From Monomorium pharaonis (lineage: Eukaryota > Arthropoda > Insecta > Hymenoptera > Formicidae), in assembly GCF_013373865.1 (NCBI RefSeq), contig NC_050472.1, forward strand, positions 14,580,913-14,644,912: DNA of 64,000 bases. Direction: 5' to 3'. Positions 10,760-21,249 of the stretch are shown here, piece after piece. The position numbers and the translations under genes were made by a program. Below the pieces are notes generated by a model. The model had not been told where the DNA came from and did no database searches. It saw nothing but the letters and a program-made list of their open reading frames with translations. The stretch's first letter is position 1. Each line of letters opens with the position of its first letter.

Positions 10760-11480
10760 TTTACGGTGAGTGCAGACAAAATGCGAGAGGCTGATTTATA
10801 TGTTACATGCTTTCCAAATTATTTTATAAAAGGAGTTTTTACACGTTTGGAAAATCCATTATGCACTACTGGAAATGTTAAGCCTACGCCAAGACAACAA
10901 AAACAAAATGTTGTAGTTAAGAATGAAAACGTTTGATGTATTAGCCGCACGTTATTGTAAATCCACATGGCTGCAAGAGATATTAACCAAATCCACTTTA
11001 ATGTCGCGAATATTTAGAAAAAATAAATTACATTTATAGATTGCTACTCCAAGAACTTTACCAACATGATTTTAACAAAGAATCCAGTTCTGTACATAGG
11101 TTCAAAATAAATTAGAAGATCCTTTCTTTTTCTGATTTGTATTATGATCAGATGAGGCAACATTTAAAAATAATGGAACTATTAATAGGCATAATTTCTA
11201 TTATTGGAATGAAAGTAATTAATGACACTGGAGAAGTATGGACGACCAACACCAATGGAGTAGCAATATTTGGGCAGGAATCATTGGTGTTTTTTAATTA
11301 GATCTTTTTTTTTTAAGAATCTCTAATAGGCGAGAGATTTGTTCGCTTTCTTACTGAAGATTTTCCAATTTAGTTTAGACGAGAGCCCAACAGAATATTT
11401 CCAAATAAATGGATTGGTAGAAGTGGACTTGTATTATTTCTTGTGAGATAACCCAATTTAACATACATTGGACTTTTATT
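10760..11480 (+). pseudogene. dead transposase of the Tc1/mariner (IS630) group
   Basis: Several frames carry pieces in the right order of a transposase common in insects: RYCKSTWLQEILTKSTLMSR (near 10945), LYQHDFNK (near 11060), DEATFKNNGTINRHNFYYWN (near 11152-11212, containing the second catalytic Asp), QHQWSSNIWAGIIG (near 11250), ESLIGERFVRFLTEDFP (near 11318) and NKWIGR (near 11410). Stops and frameshifts separate them. No terminal repeats were found. It lies in the 1.9-kb raptor intron on the same strand as the gene. Confidence 0.7.
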
Positions 11481-12008
11481 TCTGGAGAAGAGTGAACATC
11501 TTAACAGCTTTTGTAATTTAATTAAAAAATCGGAAAGTTTTATTTATTTTGCCGAGTTTGATTGTACTAGTGTTAATTTATCATTGTGGAATATTAAAAT
11601 TTTTTTGTTGCAATATTATCAAAAATTTGTGAAAAATTGTTTTATTTTTTTATTAAATAATTTTTTATTGATGTTTTATTATATACTTTTCTTAAATTCT
11701 TATTAAAATGTGCTATCGGTTGTTCTTTTATTAAACGCAGAAAATTATGAAATATACTTGGAATATAATTGAAATTTTGATGCATTTATTGAAATTTTAC
11801 TAATAAAAAATCAAATTTATCTAATTTCATCAAAACTATTAAATTTTTTCTACTAGGGTATATCTAAATAACATTTATATTATTATTTATTTTTAACTTT
11901 TATCAACTTTTATCAACTTAATTTCATGATGATAAAAAACTTGAAATTTTTTGACGTTTTTATCATAGTGTTCTTGTATACTTCAAAATAACAAAATGTT
12001 TTATACAG
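11481..12008. other. AT-rich intron sequence, no gene
   Basis: No coding or repeat structure seen beyond A/T richness; ends at the acceptor of raptor exon 3. Confidence 0.5.
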
Positions 12009-12152
12009 GTCCGAGCAGCTAGTGTGTACGCATTAGGCACATTTATAAACAGCGTTACGACAAGGAGCGAGCATGCGAATAATATTGACCAAATTATTGC
12101 TATGACACTTATTAATACAGTTTCTTACGATATGTGCCCATTGGTTAGAAAG
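12009..12152 (+). CDS. raptor: raptor exon 3 of window (HEAT repeats)
   Basis: 144 bases, 48 codons, phase 0 at both ends. It completes the DP.PEVR.A signature split by the intron (previous exon ends PE, this one begins VRAASVYALGTF) and ends CPLVRK, matching the vertebrate SPMVRK. The middle (INSVTTRSEHANNIDQIIAM) is the divergent loop before the next helix. The acceptor is TATACAG and the donor is AAAG|GTAAGA, close to consensus. The following intron is only 68 bp, while the one before it is 1.9 kb and holds a dead transposase. Confidence 0.96.
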
Positions 12153-12220
12153 GTAAGACTAAATTTGTGATATGAAATTTATGAATATTGTTGAGCGATT
12201 ATTACATATTATTTATACAG

Positions 12221-12479
12221 GAATTAGTTGTGGCTCTTCAATGGATGGTGTTACATTTCGAAAATTCCTTTGTTACGCTAGCCATGGCCGAAGAGAACAG
12301 TCGAAAGGATCTTATCGTAGAAACTCTGTCCCCATTCAGTGGTATGAGGCGCATTAGTTCGCGCGATAGATTGAAGATGTTATCTCCGAACAATACGTAT
12401 GCTGTAGATATGATCGATGGGTTTGGATCGCAGGATCGCATCAAAAGAGTCTCATCTTCGTCGTCTATTAGTAGTCTAG
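12221..12479 (+). CDS. raptor: raptor exon 4 of window (last HEAT helix and start of Ser-rich linker)
   Basis: The exon starts ELVVALQWMVLHFENSF, matching the vertebrate KELVVALSHLVVQYESNF, then runs into a charged and serine-rich segment (SPFSGMRRISSRDR... RVSSSSSISSL). The linker of Raptor is a known phosphorylation target; the local RRISS and KRVSSS look like basophilic kinase sites, which is inference. I end the exon at 12479 (CTAG|GTACCG) because this leaves one base that pairs with exon 5 to give ISSLG-HGSLGNLPS in frame. A second donor, AAGGAG|GTATTC after 12529, would add 50 bases and end in phase 0, out of frame with exon 5 unless an unseen exon intervenes. Confidence 0.88.
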
Positions 12480-12594
12480 GTACCGGTAAACGAATACCGA
12501 TTTTTGAAAGCCAAAAATCAATTAAGGAGGTATTCTTGCTTTTAGTTTTTAAATCTTTTTAAAATAATTTTTTTTAGAGAAAATATGAAAAATA

Positions 12595-13460
12595 TATCTT
12601 TGGTAAAAGAATTATAAATTTATATAAAGGATGATGAGAAAAAATGATCGATTTTTACTCTTAGCTGACAAATAAAATCTGTGTTTTTTTCTAATTTTTT
12701 GGTTACAGAACAATGTAGTGATATCATTTTACCCAAAAATGCAGGGAAACGGGTCAAAAACTAAGTCAAGTACGATAATCGCTAAAATCTGTATACCGTT
12801 TTTTGTAGATAATTGTGGTGATATTTTTTTGTCGGAAAATGTGAGAAAAAAGATCTAAATCAGGGACAAAAGTGATTATTGTGAAGAATCTAATTTTATT
12901 GATATTTTCTTATGGATAATAGTGGTCGATTCTTGTCTTTGATTGGAGCAGCGCAATTCATGTACGTTTTAAATAGTTTTTATTGTAAAATTACATGTAG
13001 AAAACTATTTCGATTTAATAAAATGTGCGCTTGAAGTCTTATTGTGATTCTACAATGAAAAACTATTTAAAAAGTATATGAATTTGTTCTGCTCCATTTG
13101 AAGACAAGAATCGACCACTGTCTATCATCCATAAGAAAATATCAGTATAATTAGATTCTTCGCAATAATCACACTGTTATTTCCATTTTAGGCCTTTTTA
13201 TCGTATTTTTAGACAAAAAAATATTACGTGATTATCCGCAAAAAACAGTATAACACGAATTTTAGCAATTATCGTACTTGAGCTTAGTTTTTGACGCGTT
13301 TTCCTGCATTTTCGGGCAAATAAATAAATCTGACCACGTTATTCTACAACTAAAAGACTAAAAGAAAATACGATTTTACTTACGGGCTAGGAGCAAAAAT
13401 TGATCATTTTTTCCAATTTTCCTTTAGAATTTGACATTTATTTTTTGATACTTGAATATT
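12595..13460. mobile_element. foldback element, arms about 390 bp
   Basis: 12595-12990 is mirrored by about 13055-13460. Matched landmarks: GTCGATTCTTGTCTTTGATTG and its counterpart CAAGAATCGACCAC; TAATCGCTAAAATCTGTATA against its complement near 13250; and the AAAATGATCGATTTTTAC ends. The spacer is about 60 bp. It is non-coding, so a MITE/foldback-type DNA transposon is inferred. TSD not resolved. Confidence 0.8.
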
Positions 13461-13706
13461 CTGTATACATTTTTTTTTAAAAAAGATATTTTTGGGAATT
13501 ATTTTCTAAGCTACATGGGTGTGTAAAAAAATTCCGGCTTATTGTTGCATTATATCATTTACGAGCAGAATATCTAAACCAGAATATTAAAACAAATTTT
13601 GATCTACACAAATGTAGCCGACTTAAGCTCGTTTCTACCAACATTAACTTTAAGCTCAGTTTAACTTATTCTTCAGTTTTTTCTAATTTTTGGAACTAGA
13701 ATAAGA

Positions 13707-13880
13707 TAACAATTTTTGTCTTTTCGGACATGGGTGAAAAATGGAGAATTTTTAACACTGAAGTTTATGGTTTGGTAAATCCAGAGTGTGTCCAAAGAGG
13801 AAAAAAGAGATTTTTCTTTAGTGTTAAAGATTTTCAATTTTTCGACAATTTAGGCTATGTCTGAAAAGACAAAGATCTTT
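13707..13880. repeat. short inverted repeat (hairpin), about 170 bp
   Basis: TTTGTCTTTTCGGACATGGG and AACACTGAAG on the left pair with CTATGTCTGAAAAGACAAAG and CTTTAGTGTT on the right. Probable small MITE. Confidence 0.6.
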
Positions 13881-14489
13881 GACGCTGGCAGTTAAGAGGT
13901 TAAAAAATACTTTGCAAAAACAATAATAATTAAAAAAATTTAATTTTTGATTTTTCAAGATATTTTTATCGAAAAAATTGAAGCTAATTTTTATTTAATT
14001 GCATGTAATAGAAGAAAAAAAGGAAATTATAAATTTTTTTTAAAAATTTAGGATTAATTGGATCAAAACGAGTTGAATTATTTTGGCGACAATAATTTAC
14101 ACACGCACACATATACACACATAGTTTAAACTTAAAATACAAAAAATTGATTTTTTGAAATTAAGAAAAGAGAATACCTTCTTAATATTTTATAAAATAT
14201 TTTGAGCATTGAATCGAATAGTTATTTGCATTGATTTTTTCGTGTGCCAGGTAATAATTGGGAGTTCGTGAGGAAACCTTGCGAGTCACTTGGTAATAAT
14301 GATTAAATGAAGTTTCATTGCATGTTTATACATGTTAATGCTTTTTTATTTTGTAACTGTGCAATTTCCACTAATAGAGTGGAGCTTTTGGCACGAGCTT
14401 TGTATAATAGCGCCATTTTTTTAAATTAAAATTGATCTTTACAGCGATTTTAACGATGCTTCATGACTTTTATCAAGTTTTCGTCATAG

Positions 14490-14635
14490 GTCATGGTTCT
14501 CTTGGAAACTTACCGAGTCTTTCCTATGGAAGTGTATATATGAAATTATGGCATGGATTGTGTAATCTCGACGATGATCCTCATCCAGTGGTCGGTGCTA
14601 TGTCTCAGAAAGTCACCAATCATATTCGTAATAAG
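14490..14635 (+). CDS. raptor: raptor exon 5 of window (linker helix, conserved SVY..LW block)
   Basis: 146 bases; two bases complete a codon from exon 4, then 48 codons follow to phase 0. The peptide HGSLGNLPSLSYGSVYMKLW continues as HGLCNLDDDPHPVVGAMSQKV. It aligns with the vertebrate block SFNSVYTQIWRVLLHLAADPYPEVSDVAMKVLNS in pattern: SVY.(K/Q)(L/I)W, then DP.P.V...(M/A).KV. The acceptor is CGTCATAG, a weak polypyrimidine tract; an alternative acceptor at TTTACAG|CG (14445) would keep the same frame and add 15 residues. The donor is AATAAG|GTATTT. The following intron is 17.5 kb, almost all repeats. Confidence 0.92.
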
Positions 14636-14734
14636 GTATTTTTTAAACATATATAACGCATTATTGATCCATTGTGGGTTTAAAAAATGAGTCTAAAAAA
14701 TGTACGATATTTCTGTCTATGAATTTAGATATCT

Positions 14735-15180
14735 TATATAGGGTGTTTTTAAACTCGCGTGAGAATGTTTAATAATGAATTGTTTGTAACATTTAAGAAG
14801 AAAATTCTAATACAAAAATGTCGAGGCTATAATAATTTTCAAATGGGAAGAGTTTAAAGATCACGAATGATAAGGCTAAAATTTTGCACGCTCAGGGGTT
14901 GTAGTGATAAAGCTGCTTTTAAATGCCTTTAGCAATAACATTTTTGTACAATAAATTATTGAACAAATATGCCATAACAGTTTCATTAAAAATCATTTGT
15001 TTTTTAATAATAAATTTGTTATAAAAACAATTTAGAATGTTTTCATTAAAACTTTAATATGTATGTATTATATCGCTATCAATATTTCTTTTCTTATAAA
15101 AAAATATTGAACTTGCAAAAAACTATTGGAAATTAAAAAATTTATTTGAATAATATTTTAACGGATTCTTCACGTAATCA
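14735..15180 (+). mobile_element. dispersed repeat X, copy 1
   Basis: Begins near TATAGGGTGTTTTTAAACTC. It aligns over its length to the minus strand of 22610-21250, for example AAAATGTCGAGGCTATAATA against AAAATGTTGAGGCTATAATA. The two copies face each other across 6 kb. Non-coding; the TE class is unknown. Confidence 0.7.
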
Positions 15181-15359
15181 ATAATATTTTTCCAGAAGGT
15201 TAACTGTCATTACATTTATTTGATTCATACAATAAACTTCTACGGCAATAAAAATATATATGAAATAATTAAAATATTTTTTATTTTTACGAATTTTAAA
15301 GCAGTACGTTTTGATTTATTCCATATTATATATATAATAAGTTTATTTCGGATTCCTCT

Positions 15360-15690
15360 GAGGGTCCAGGATGTTTTCAGAGGGACCACCAAACCCCTCA
15401 CAACTTTTTTTTCTTCTGTCACAGTCAGTTATATTAAAAACATATACATCAATTTTACACTTTACCTTGCCACTTGGCCATTGGACAGCCTTAACAAACA
15501 GTTGCCCTAGCTCCCCTCCACGTCCATCTATGATCCCTTTCCCCTATCTCTTTTTCCTTAAATGTTTTCCATTTCCTTTTTATCCTCTCTCCGTTGTCCC
15601 TTCTTTTTATCCGCCTCTTTTTGTGCCTAACTCCTTCCACTTGTCTTTCCTACTTTTTTTTCCTCCTCTGGTTCCTCTTTTATTCTTTGC
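15360..15690 (-). mobile_element. possible fragment of a purine-rich LINE on the minus strand
   Basis: The + strand is pyrimidine-rich (CCTTTCCTCC-type), so the minus strand is G/A-rich like the LINE at 24884-27024. No RT motif is visible, so the call rests on composition alone. Confidence 0.3.
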
Positions 15691-15695
15691 TTTAC

Positions 15696-17455
15696 TAGTA
15701 ACATATATAATTGTTGATACTTTGGTGATAAAAGATGGTTCTTATCTTTATAACATTATTAGTATTTAACCAATGCACAACTTTACACCCAACTCAACAT
15801 TACACCTTATCTTTTTTAATCATCAATATTAATGTAAAATTAATTAAACAGATAGTAACATAGCTCAGATTTTACAGTGGTGTTGATAAAATAGATGTTA
15901 TACTTTACAAAGTAGTAATTATAACATATCTTAAGGAAAGCTTTAGTCTATTTTAAATATGAGAATTAAACATTAGTTAGAATAAATCTAAAAATCAAAT
16001 AACTGAGATAAAATTAATATGAATTTTTATTATCTTGGGGATATTTCAGAAACATTGAACTTAAAATATCTTGATAGTGACTATTGCTACACAACAGATA
16101 TTCTGACATATAGATATCTTTAAGATATTTCTGTGATATATTTTGCTACGTTTTTTCTTTGTCTATAAAAGTTTGTAAATATTTTCCATATAGTAAAATA
16201 CATTTGAGATATAATAATCAGATATTTTCCAGTTTTAAATCAACTTTAAAGTATCTTATTATCAAGTACTCATAATATTTTTCAGGACATTATTTGATAT
16301 AACGTATTGTTTATCCTTTTACTCCTCTCGAATAATAAAAAAATATTTAATATTACGTGTTGTTTACAAAAGGATATTTCTGGAACATTTGTTTTAAGTT
16401 TATTTTGAGATATTTTATAACTAATAAGATACAACATATTTTAAGATAAATTTTTCCTTATTTTAAGTATGAGAACTTAAGATCAAAATAAATATAAAAG
16501 CCAAATTTAAGATAAAATCAATATTAACAACTATTAATTAGCTTGAACAAAATTATAAATGTTTTTAATAATACTAATTTTTATTTTTTATTTTAGTAGT
16601 ATATTAGTAGTGACGTGTTTAATTGCCAGTACCTTGGTGATAAAAGATGGTTCTTATCCTTATAACATTATCAATATTTAACGTGCAACTCTACGTCACA
16701 CTTCATCTATTTAATCATTAATACCAATGTAAAATTAATCAGTGAGTAACAAGTTCAGATTTTACATTGGTATTGATGAGATAGATAATATGTTGTGTGA
16801 TATAGAATTGTGATCAGTTAAATGTTGTAATTGTCAGTTAATATTAATTATTAATTAGCTTGAATAAAACTTTACATAAATGTTTTCAATAATATTAATT
16901 TTTATTCTTTGGTTTACTAGTAACATATATCATTGCCGGTACCTTGGTAACAAAAGATAGTTCTTATCCTTATAACGTTATCAATATTTAACCGATTATT
17001 TGTATTAAGATATCTTAGTAGACTTTTGTTATTTTTACCCAACACGGGAGGAGGAGATCAACATTTAACCGATGCACAACTATACGTCACATTTTATCTA
17101 TTTGATCATCAACACTAATATAAAATTAATTAATCAGAGAGTAACATAACTCAGATTTTACACTAGCGTCGATGAAATAGGTGAAAAATGTTGTGTGATA
17201 TAGAATTATGAATTAGTTAAATATTGCTGTAATTGTCAATCAATATTAACTATTAATTAGTTTGAATAAAACTTTAAATAAATGTTGCTAATAACACTAA
17301 TTTTTATTCTTTGGTTTACTAGTGACATATATAATTGCTAGTATCTTGGTGACAAAAGATGGTCCTTATCCTTACAACATTATCAATATTTAACCAATGC
17401 ACAACTCTATACATCACACCTCATCTATTTAATCATCAATACCAATGTAAAATTA
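15696..17455 (+). repeat. tandem array of about 310-bp units (three and a half copies)
   Basis: Units start ACTAGT(A/G)ACATATAT... and contain TTGGTGATAAAAGATGGTTC and CTTATCCTTATAACATTATC. Starts are near 15696, 16607, 16918 and 17320. The first unit is expanded to about 910 bp and the third by about 90 bp (an insert near 17000-17060); the last is partial. Each unit holds its own hairpin: CATCAATACCAATGTAAAAT against ATTTTACATTGGTATTGATG some 25-35 bp later. Confidence 0.8.
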
Positions 17456-17869
17456 AAAACAAAATTACCTTTTTAAAAAAGATAAAAAAGCGCGCCAAGT
17501 GTGTAGTTTTTCTTTAAGGAAGAAAATTACAAAATCCAAGATAATACTTTTGGTCATATCAAATTCAACCTAAGTAATATATAATCTCTAAATACTACAA
17601 AATGCATGATATCTAAACCAAATTATCTTTTCTAAAAAGGTAAAAAAATCGCGCCAAGTGTGTGGTTTTTCTTTAAGGAAAAAAATCACAAAATCCAAGA
17701 ATACTTTTGATACATTCAACCTAAGTGGTATTTTTTTTATAATGAAAAGCATCACAAATCTAAGATAAAACTTTTGATCAAATGCAACCTAAGTAATATA
17801 TATTTTTGAAATGATATAACTTTGATTATTAAAGTGACAATTATTAAAAAATAAAAAATTATATTCATG

Positions 17870-17908
17870 CACGCACGCGCGCGCGCACGCACGCACGCAC
17901 GCACGCAC
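17870..17908. repeat. (CGCA)n microsatellite in the left foldback arm
   Basis: Short GCAC/GCGC tract; it occupies the mirrored position of the (TG)n tract in the other arm. Confidence 0.9.
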
Positions 17909-18874
17909 AAATTAATTTCTCTACAAAATTAATGATATGTAAATATTTTACGCCAATTAAAAATAAACACTACAAAATGAGAGTATTAAGTTTTTTTTCA
18001 ACAAAAATAATGATATGAAGAAATATGCGCCAATCTATAAAAATAGATGTTTATTTTTTGATTGTCATTCATAGTTTGATTTTTCATTAAGTTTGTATCA
18101 GACTAGAGATTGACATTGGGATTGAATTGAAATGTAATTGTCAGGAAGCATATTAACAAGAAATAAAGGACATAATATTGAGCCGGTAAATAAGTATTTT
18201 AATACAAATAAATTACAAATATTACAAATATTTTAATGCAAATAAATATTTTATTACAAAAACTTGGCGCCGCTAAGCCGGAATGATTTGCCAGCTCTTT
18301 TTCTTTTGTGCATTCATCTGAGTGTGTGTTTGTGTGTATGTGTATATGTGTTTAGTTTATAAGGAAGCGATTTTAATATTTTAGTCTTTTATGCGTGCGT
18401 ACGTTCAAATGTTTCTTTTTCTCTCTCTTTCTCTTATGCATGGGTGTAATGTTATACGTATTATTTTAATTTATGAATTAGTTTGTATAAAAGCGTTTTT
18501 GTATTAAATCAAATTATTTGGTTTAGCAGCGCCAAGTTTTTGTAGTAAAATATTTATTTGTATTAAAATACTAATATTTGTAATTTATTTATATTAAAAT
18601 AAATTTACAGGCTCAATATTATGTCCTTTATTTTTTGCTAATATGCTTCCTGACAATTACATTTCAATTTAATCCCAATGTCAATCTCTAGTCTGATATA
18701 AGCTTAATGAAAAATCAAACTATGAATGCCAGCTAAAGACTAAACATCTATTTTTATAGACTGACGCATATTTCTTCATAACATTATTTTTGTAGAGAAA
18801 AAACTTTTATTTTGTAGTGTTTATTCTTAATCAGCGCAAAATATTTACATATCATTATTTTGTAGAGAAATTAA

Positions 18875-18878
<4 letters not shown>

Positions 18879-18950
<72 letters not shown>
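18879..18950. repeat. (TG)n microsatellite in the right foldback arm
   Basis: About 35 uninterrupted TG units directly after AATTAATTTG, the mirror of CAAATTAATTT in the left arm at about 17907. Confidence 0.95.
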
Positions 18951-18953
<3 letters not shown>

Positions 18954-18993
18954 AAAATAATTTTTTATTTTTAAATAATTGTCACTTTAATAA

Positions 18994-21003
18994 CACAGGC
19001 ACACAAAAAATGTGGTTGGTTCGGCGGACTAAACTAGTCAATCCTTATGTATTTCGACCCGCTAAATCCGAATCCAAGGTCAGAATTGCAAAGTTAACTC
19101 GCATTTTCTAACCTCAAAAAAATTTTTTTTTATGTATTTTGACCTGCTGAATCCAAATCCAAGGTCAGAATTGCTGCATTGGCTTATTATTTCTTAACCT
19201 AAAAAAAAATTCGTTTTAATGTTGGTCCGGCGGACCAGAATAGTCTATTTTTATGTATTTTGATCCGCTAAATCAAAATTTAAGGTCAGAATTGCTGAAT
19301 TGACTCATTTTTTCTAACCTAAAAAAATCCTTGTCAAAGCAGTTTGGGTTACAAATGTATAATCCGGAGCGTGCAGGCTTGCATAACCACATTACCCGGG
19401 GAAAATTCAATATGTCTGACAAGTTTGAGCTTCTGTGAATGAATAGCGTAGAAAATTCACTCCTTTTTTTGTTATTTCTAACTCTTTTATACTCGAAGGT
19501 TCTGTGCAATGGCTTTCTCTTACATTTCTTCCCTTTCACAGAGACATCACGTTTGAGCGTCCAGCAGAAATCAGTCATCATATTCACATCCCACTTGCCT
19601 TGATATCGATGCTCTATCTCCTTGATGTCCTGATGAAATCTTTCTCCCTGTTTTTCATTATAATCACCTAGATTTTTTAGGAAGTAGTCGATGTGAGAAT
19701 CTAAGAAATGCAACTTAAGATTCATTAGGCAACTTAGTTTTTTATAGTTCTCCATCATTTCCGCCATCCTTTCTTTGTAGTTTTGACTTTTGTGGTTTCC
19801 TAGAAAATTTTCTGTGACATTTTTGAAACTCAGCCATGCTGCTCTCTCGTCTTTATTCATTTTGGTGACAAAATTGTTGTCTCTCAACATTTTACGTATT
19901 TGAGGTCCATCGAAAATTTCTTCCCGCAATTTTGCATCAGAGATGTTGGAAAATTTTTCTTGTAAATACTGGTAGCATTTACCAATTTTATTTAGAGTTT
20001 TTACCCATTGTTTTATGAGTCCTAATTTGATATGAAGAGGTGGAAGAAGAACTTTTGAAGGCTTAACTAACGGTTCATTTATATTTTTAGACCCAGGTTG
20101 CAAAGACGTTCTTGTCGGTTATTCTTTTCTTATGTAATGGTTCGTTCGATCTCTACTATCCCATTCACATAGAAAGCATGGATTTTTTGTGTAACCTGAT
20201 TGTTGACTGAATAATATGGTGAGAATTTTTAGATCCCCACAAATTTGCCACCTATGTTCTGTGTATTTAATTTTTTAAAGAACTTTTTAGGTTTGTATAC
20301 TTTTTTTATCACTACCGAGTGCATTACAGGAATGGAGGCATATACATTAGTAATGTACAGCAACACTGCTTTCAAGCTTCTCTTAGAAGAATCGATGAAT
20401 AGTTTCTATTCATCAGACTTTTAACATCCAGATTTCAGTTTGTTCATTAATCCAAGCCTTCGAGAATAAATGAGTTGTATATAATAGAAAAAGGGTGTGA
20501 ATTTTCTATGCTATTTACTCACAGAAACTCAGACTTGTCATACGTATTGAACTTTCCTCGGATAATGTGGTTACGGAATCCTGCACACTCTGGATTATAC
20601 ATTTGTGACCCAAACTGCTTTTACAAGGTGTTTTTTGAGGTTAGGAAAAAATGAGCCGATTCAGCGATTCTGACCTTGAATTTGGATTCAGCGGGCCAAA
20701 ATATATAAAAATAGACTAGTCTGATCCACCGGACCAAGATTTAAAAAAAATTTTTTTTTGAGGTTAGGAAAAATGAGCCAATGCAGCAATTTTGACATTG
20801 AATTTGAATTCAGCGGGTAAAAATACATAAGGATAGATTAGTCTAGTCTGCCGGACCAACATTAAAAAAAAATTATTTTTGAGGTTAGAAAATGCGAGCT
20901 AACTTTGCAATTCTGACCTTGGATTCGGATTCAGCGGGTCGAAATACATAAGGATTGACTAGTCTAGTCCGCCGGACCAACCTTTTTTTTTTGTGTGCCT
21001 GTG
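18994..21003. mobile_element. CACTA/Mirage/Chapaev-like (CMC) DNA transposon, 2,010 bp, TAA TSD
   Basis: Ends are CACAGGCACACAAAAAA and the exact complement, flanked by TAA at 18991-18993 and 21004-21006. The pre-insertion site is preserved in the other foldback arm (ATTATTAAAGTG near 17829-17840), which shows a single TAA. Each end carries three diverged ~120-bp subterminal repeats built on TGTATTT(C/T)GACC(C/T)GCT(A/G)AATCC...GGTCAGAATTG, on the left from about 19050, 19130 and 19250 and mirrored at 20640-20990. CAC ends, 3-bp TSD and subterminal repeats point to the CMC superfamily; this is inference. Confidence 0.75.
19273..20115 (-). CDS. transposon-encoded protein, probable C-terminal part of a CMC transposase
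   Basis: An open minus frame of about 276 codons inside the TAA-flanked element. Blocks: LLPPLHIKLGLIKQWVK, DGPQIRKML, AAWLSFKNV, LHFLDSHIDYFLKNLGDY, EKQGERFHQDI, HRYQGKWDVNMMTDFCW. I know this pattern (HFL.SH.DYFPENLG.. .EEQGERFHQDI..ME.RYQGRW...MMADYCW) as a recurring protein of insect and other invertebrate repeats, and infer it to be the transposase C-terminal half with an acidic catalytic residue near EKQGER. There is no ATG; the frame opens after a stop near 20121, and the last residues run into the subterminal repeat. The N-terminal half (20120-20640) is scrambled, so the copy is inactive. Confidence 0.55.
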   Translation of the reverse strand, partial: TRTSLQPGSKNINEPLVKPSKVLLPPLHIKLGLIKQWVKTLNKIGKCYQYLQEKFSNISDAKLREEIFDGPQIRKMLRDNNFVTKMNKDERAAWLSFKNVTENFLGNHKSQNYKERMAEMMENYKKLSCLMNLKLHFLDSHIDYFLKNLGDYNEKQGERFHQDIKEIEHRYQGKWDVNMMTDFCWTLKRDVSVKGKKCKRKPLHRTFEYKRVRNNKKRSEFSTLFIHRSSNLSDILNFPRVMWLCKPARSGLYICNPNCFDKDFFRLEKMSQFSNSDLKF

Positions 21004-21249
21004 TAATCAAAGTTATAGGAATTATCCATTTTAGAAATATATATTACTTAGGTTGCATTTGATCGAAAGTTTTATCTTACATTTGTGATTCTTTTTGTTA
21101 TAAAAAAATATCACTTAGGTTGAATTTATCAAAAGTATTCTTGGATTTTGTGATTTTTTTTTTTTTTAAAGAAAAACCACACACTTGGGGCGATTTTTTT
21201 ACCTTTTTAAAAAAGGTAATTTGGTTTGGATAATTATTACGCGAAGAAA

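Larger units (their letters stand above)
17613..21234. mobile_element. long foldback element (arms about 650 bp) opened by a CMC transposon
   Basis: The left arm 17613-18270 mirrors 18528-18993 plus 21004-21234. Landmarks: AAACCAAATTATCTTTTC / GGTAATTTGGTTT at the tips, CGCCAAGTGTGTGG / CCACACACTTGGGGCG, AACCTAAGT / ACTTAGGTT, and CTCTAGTCTGATA. The innermost loop (18271-18527) includes GGCGCCGCTAAGCC. The left tip is partly duplicated upstream (17456-17580). No coding sequence belongs to it. The right arm was later split by the element at 18994-21003. Confidence 0.85.
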
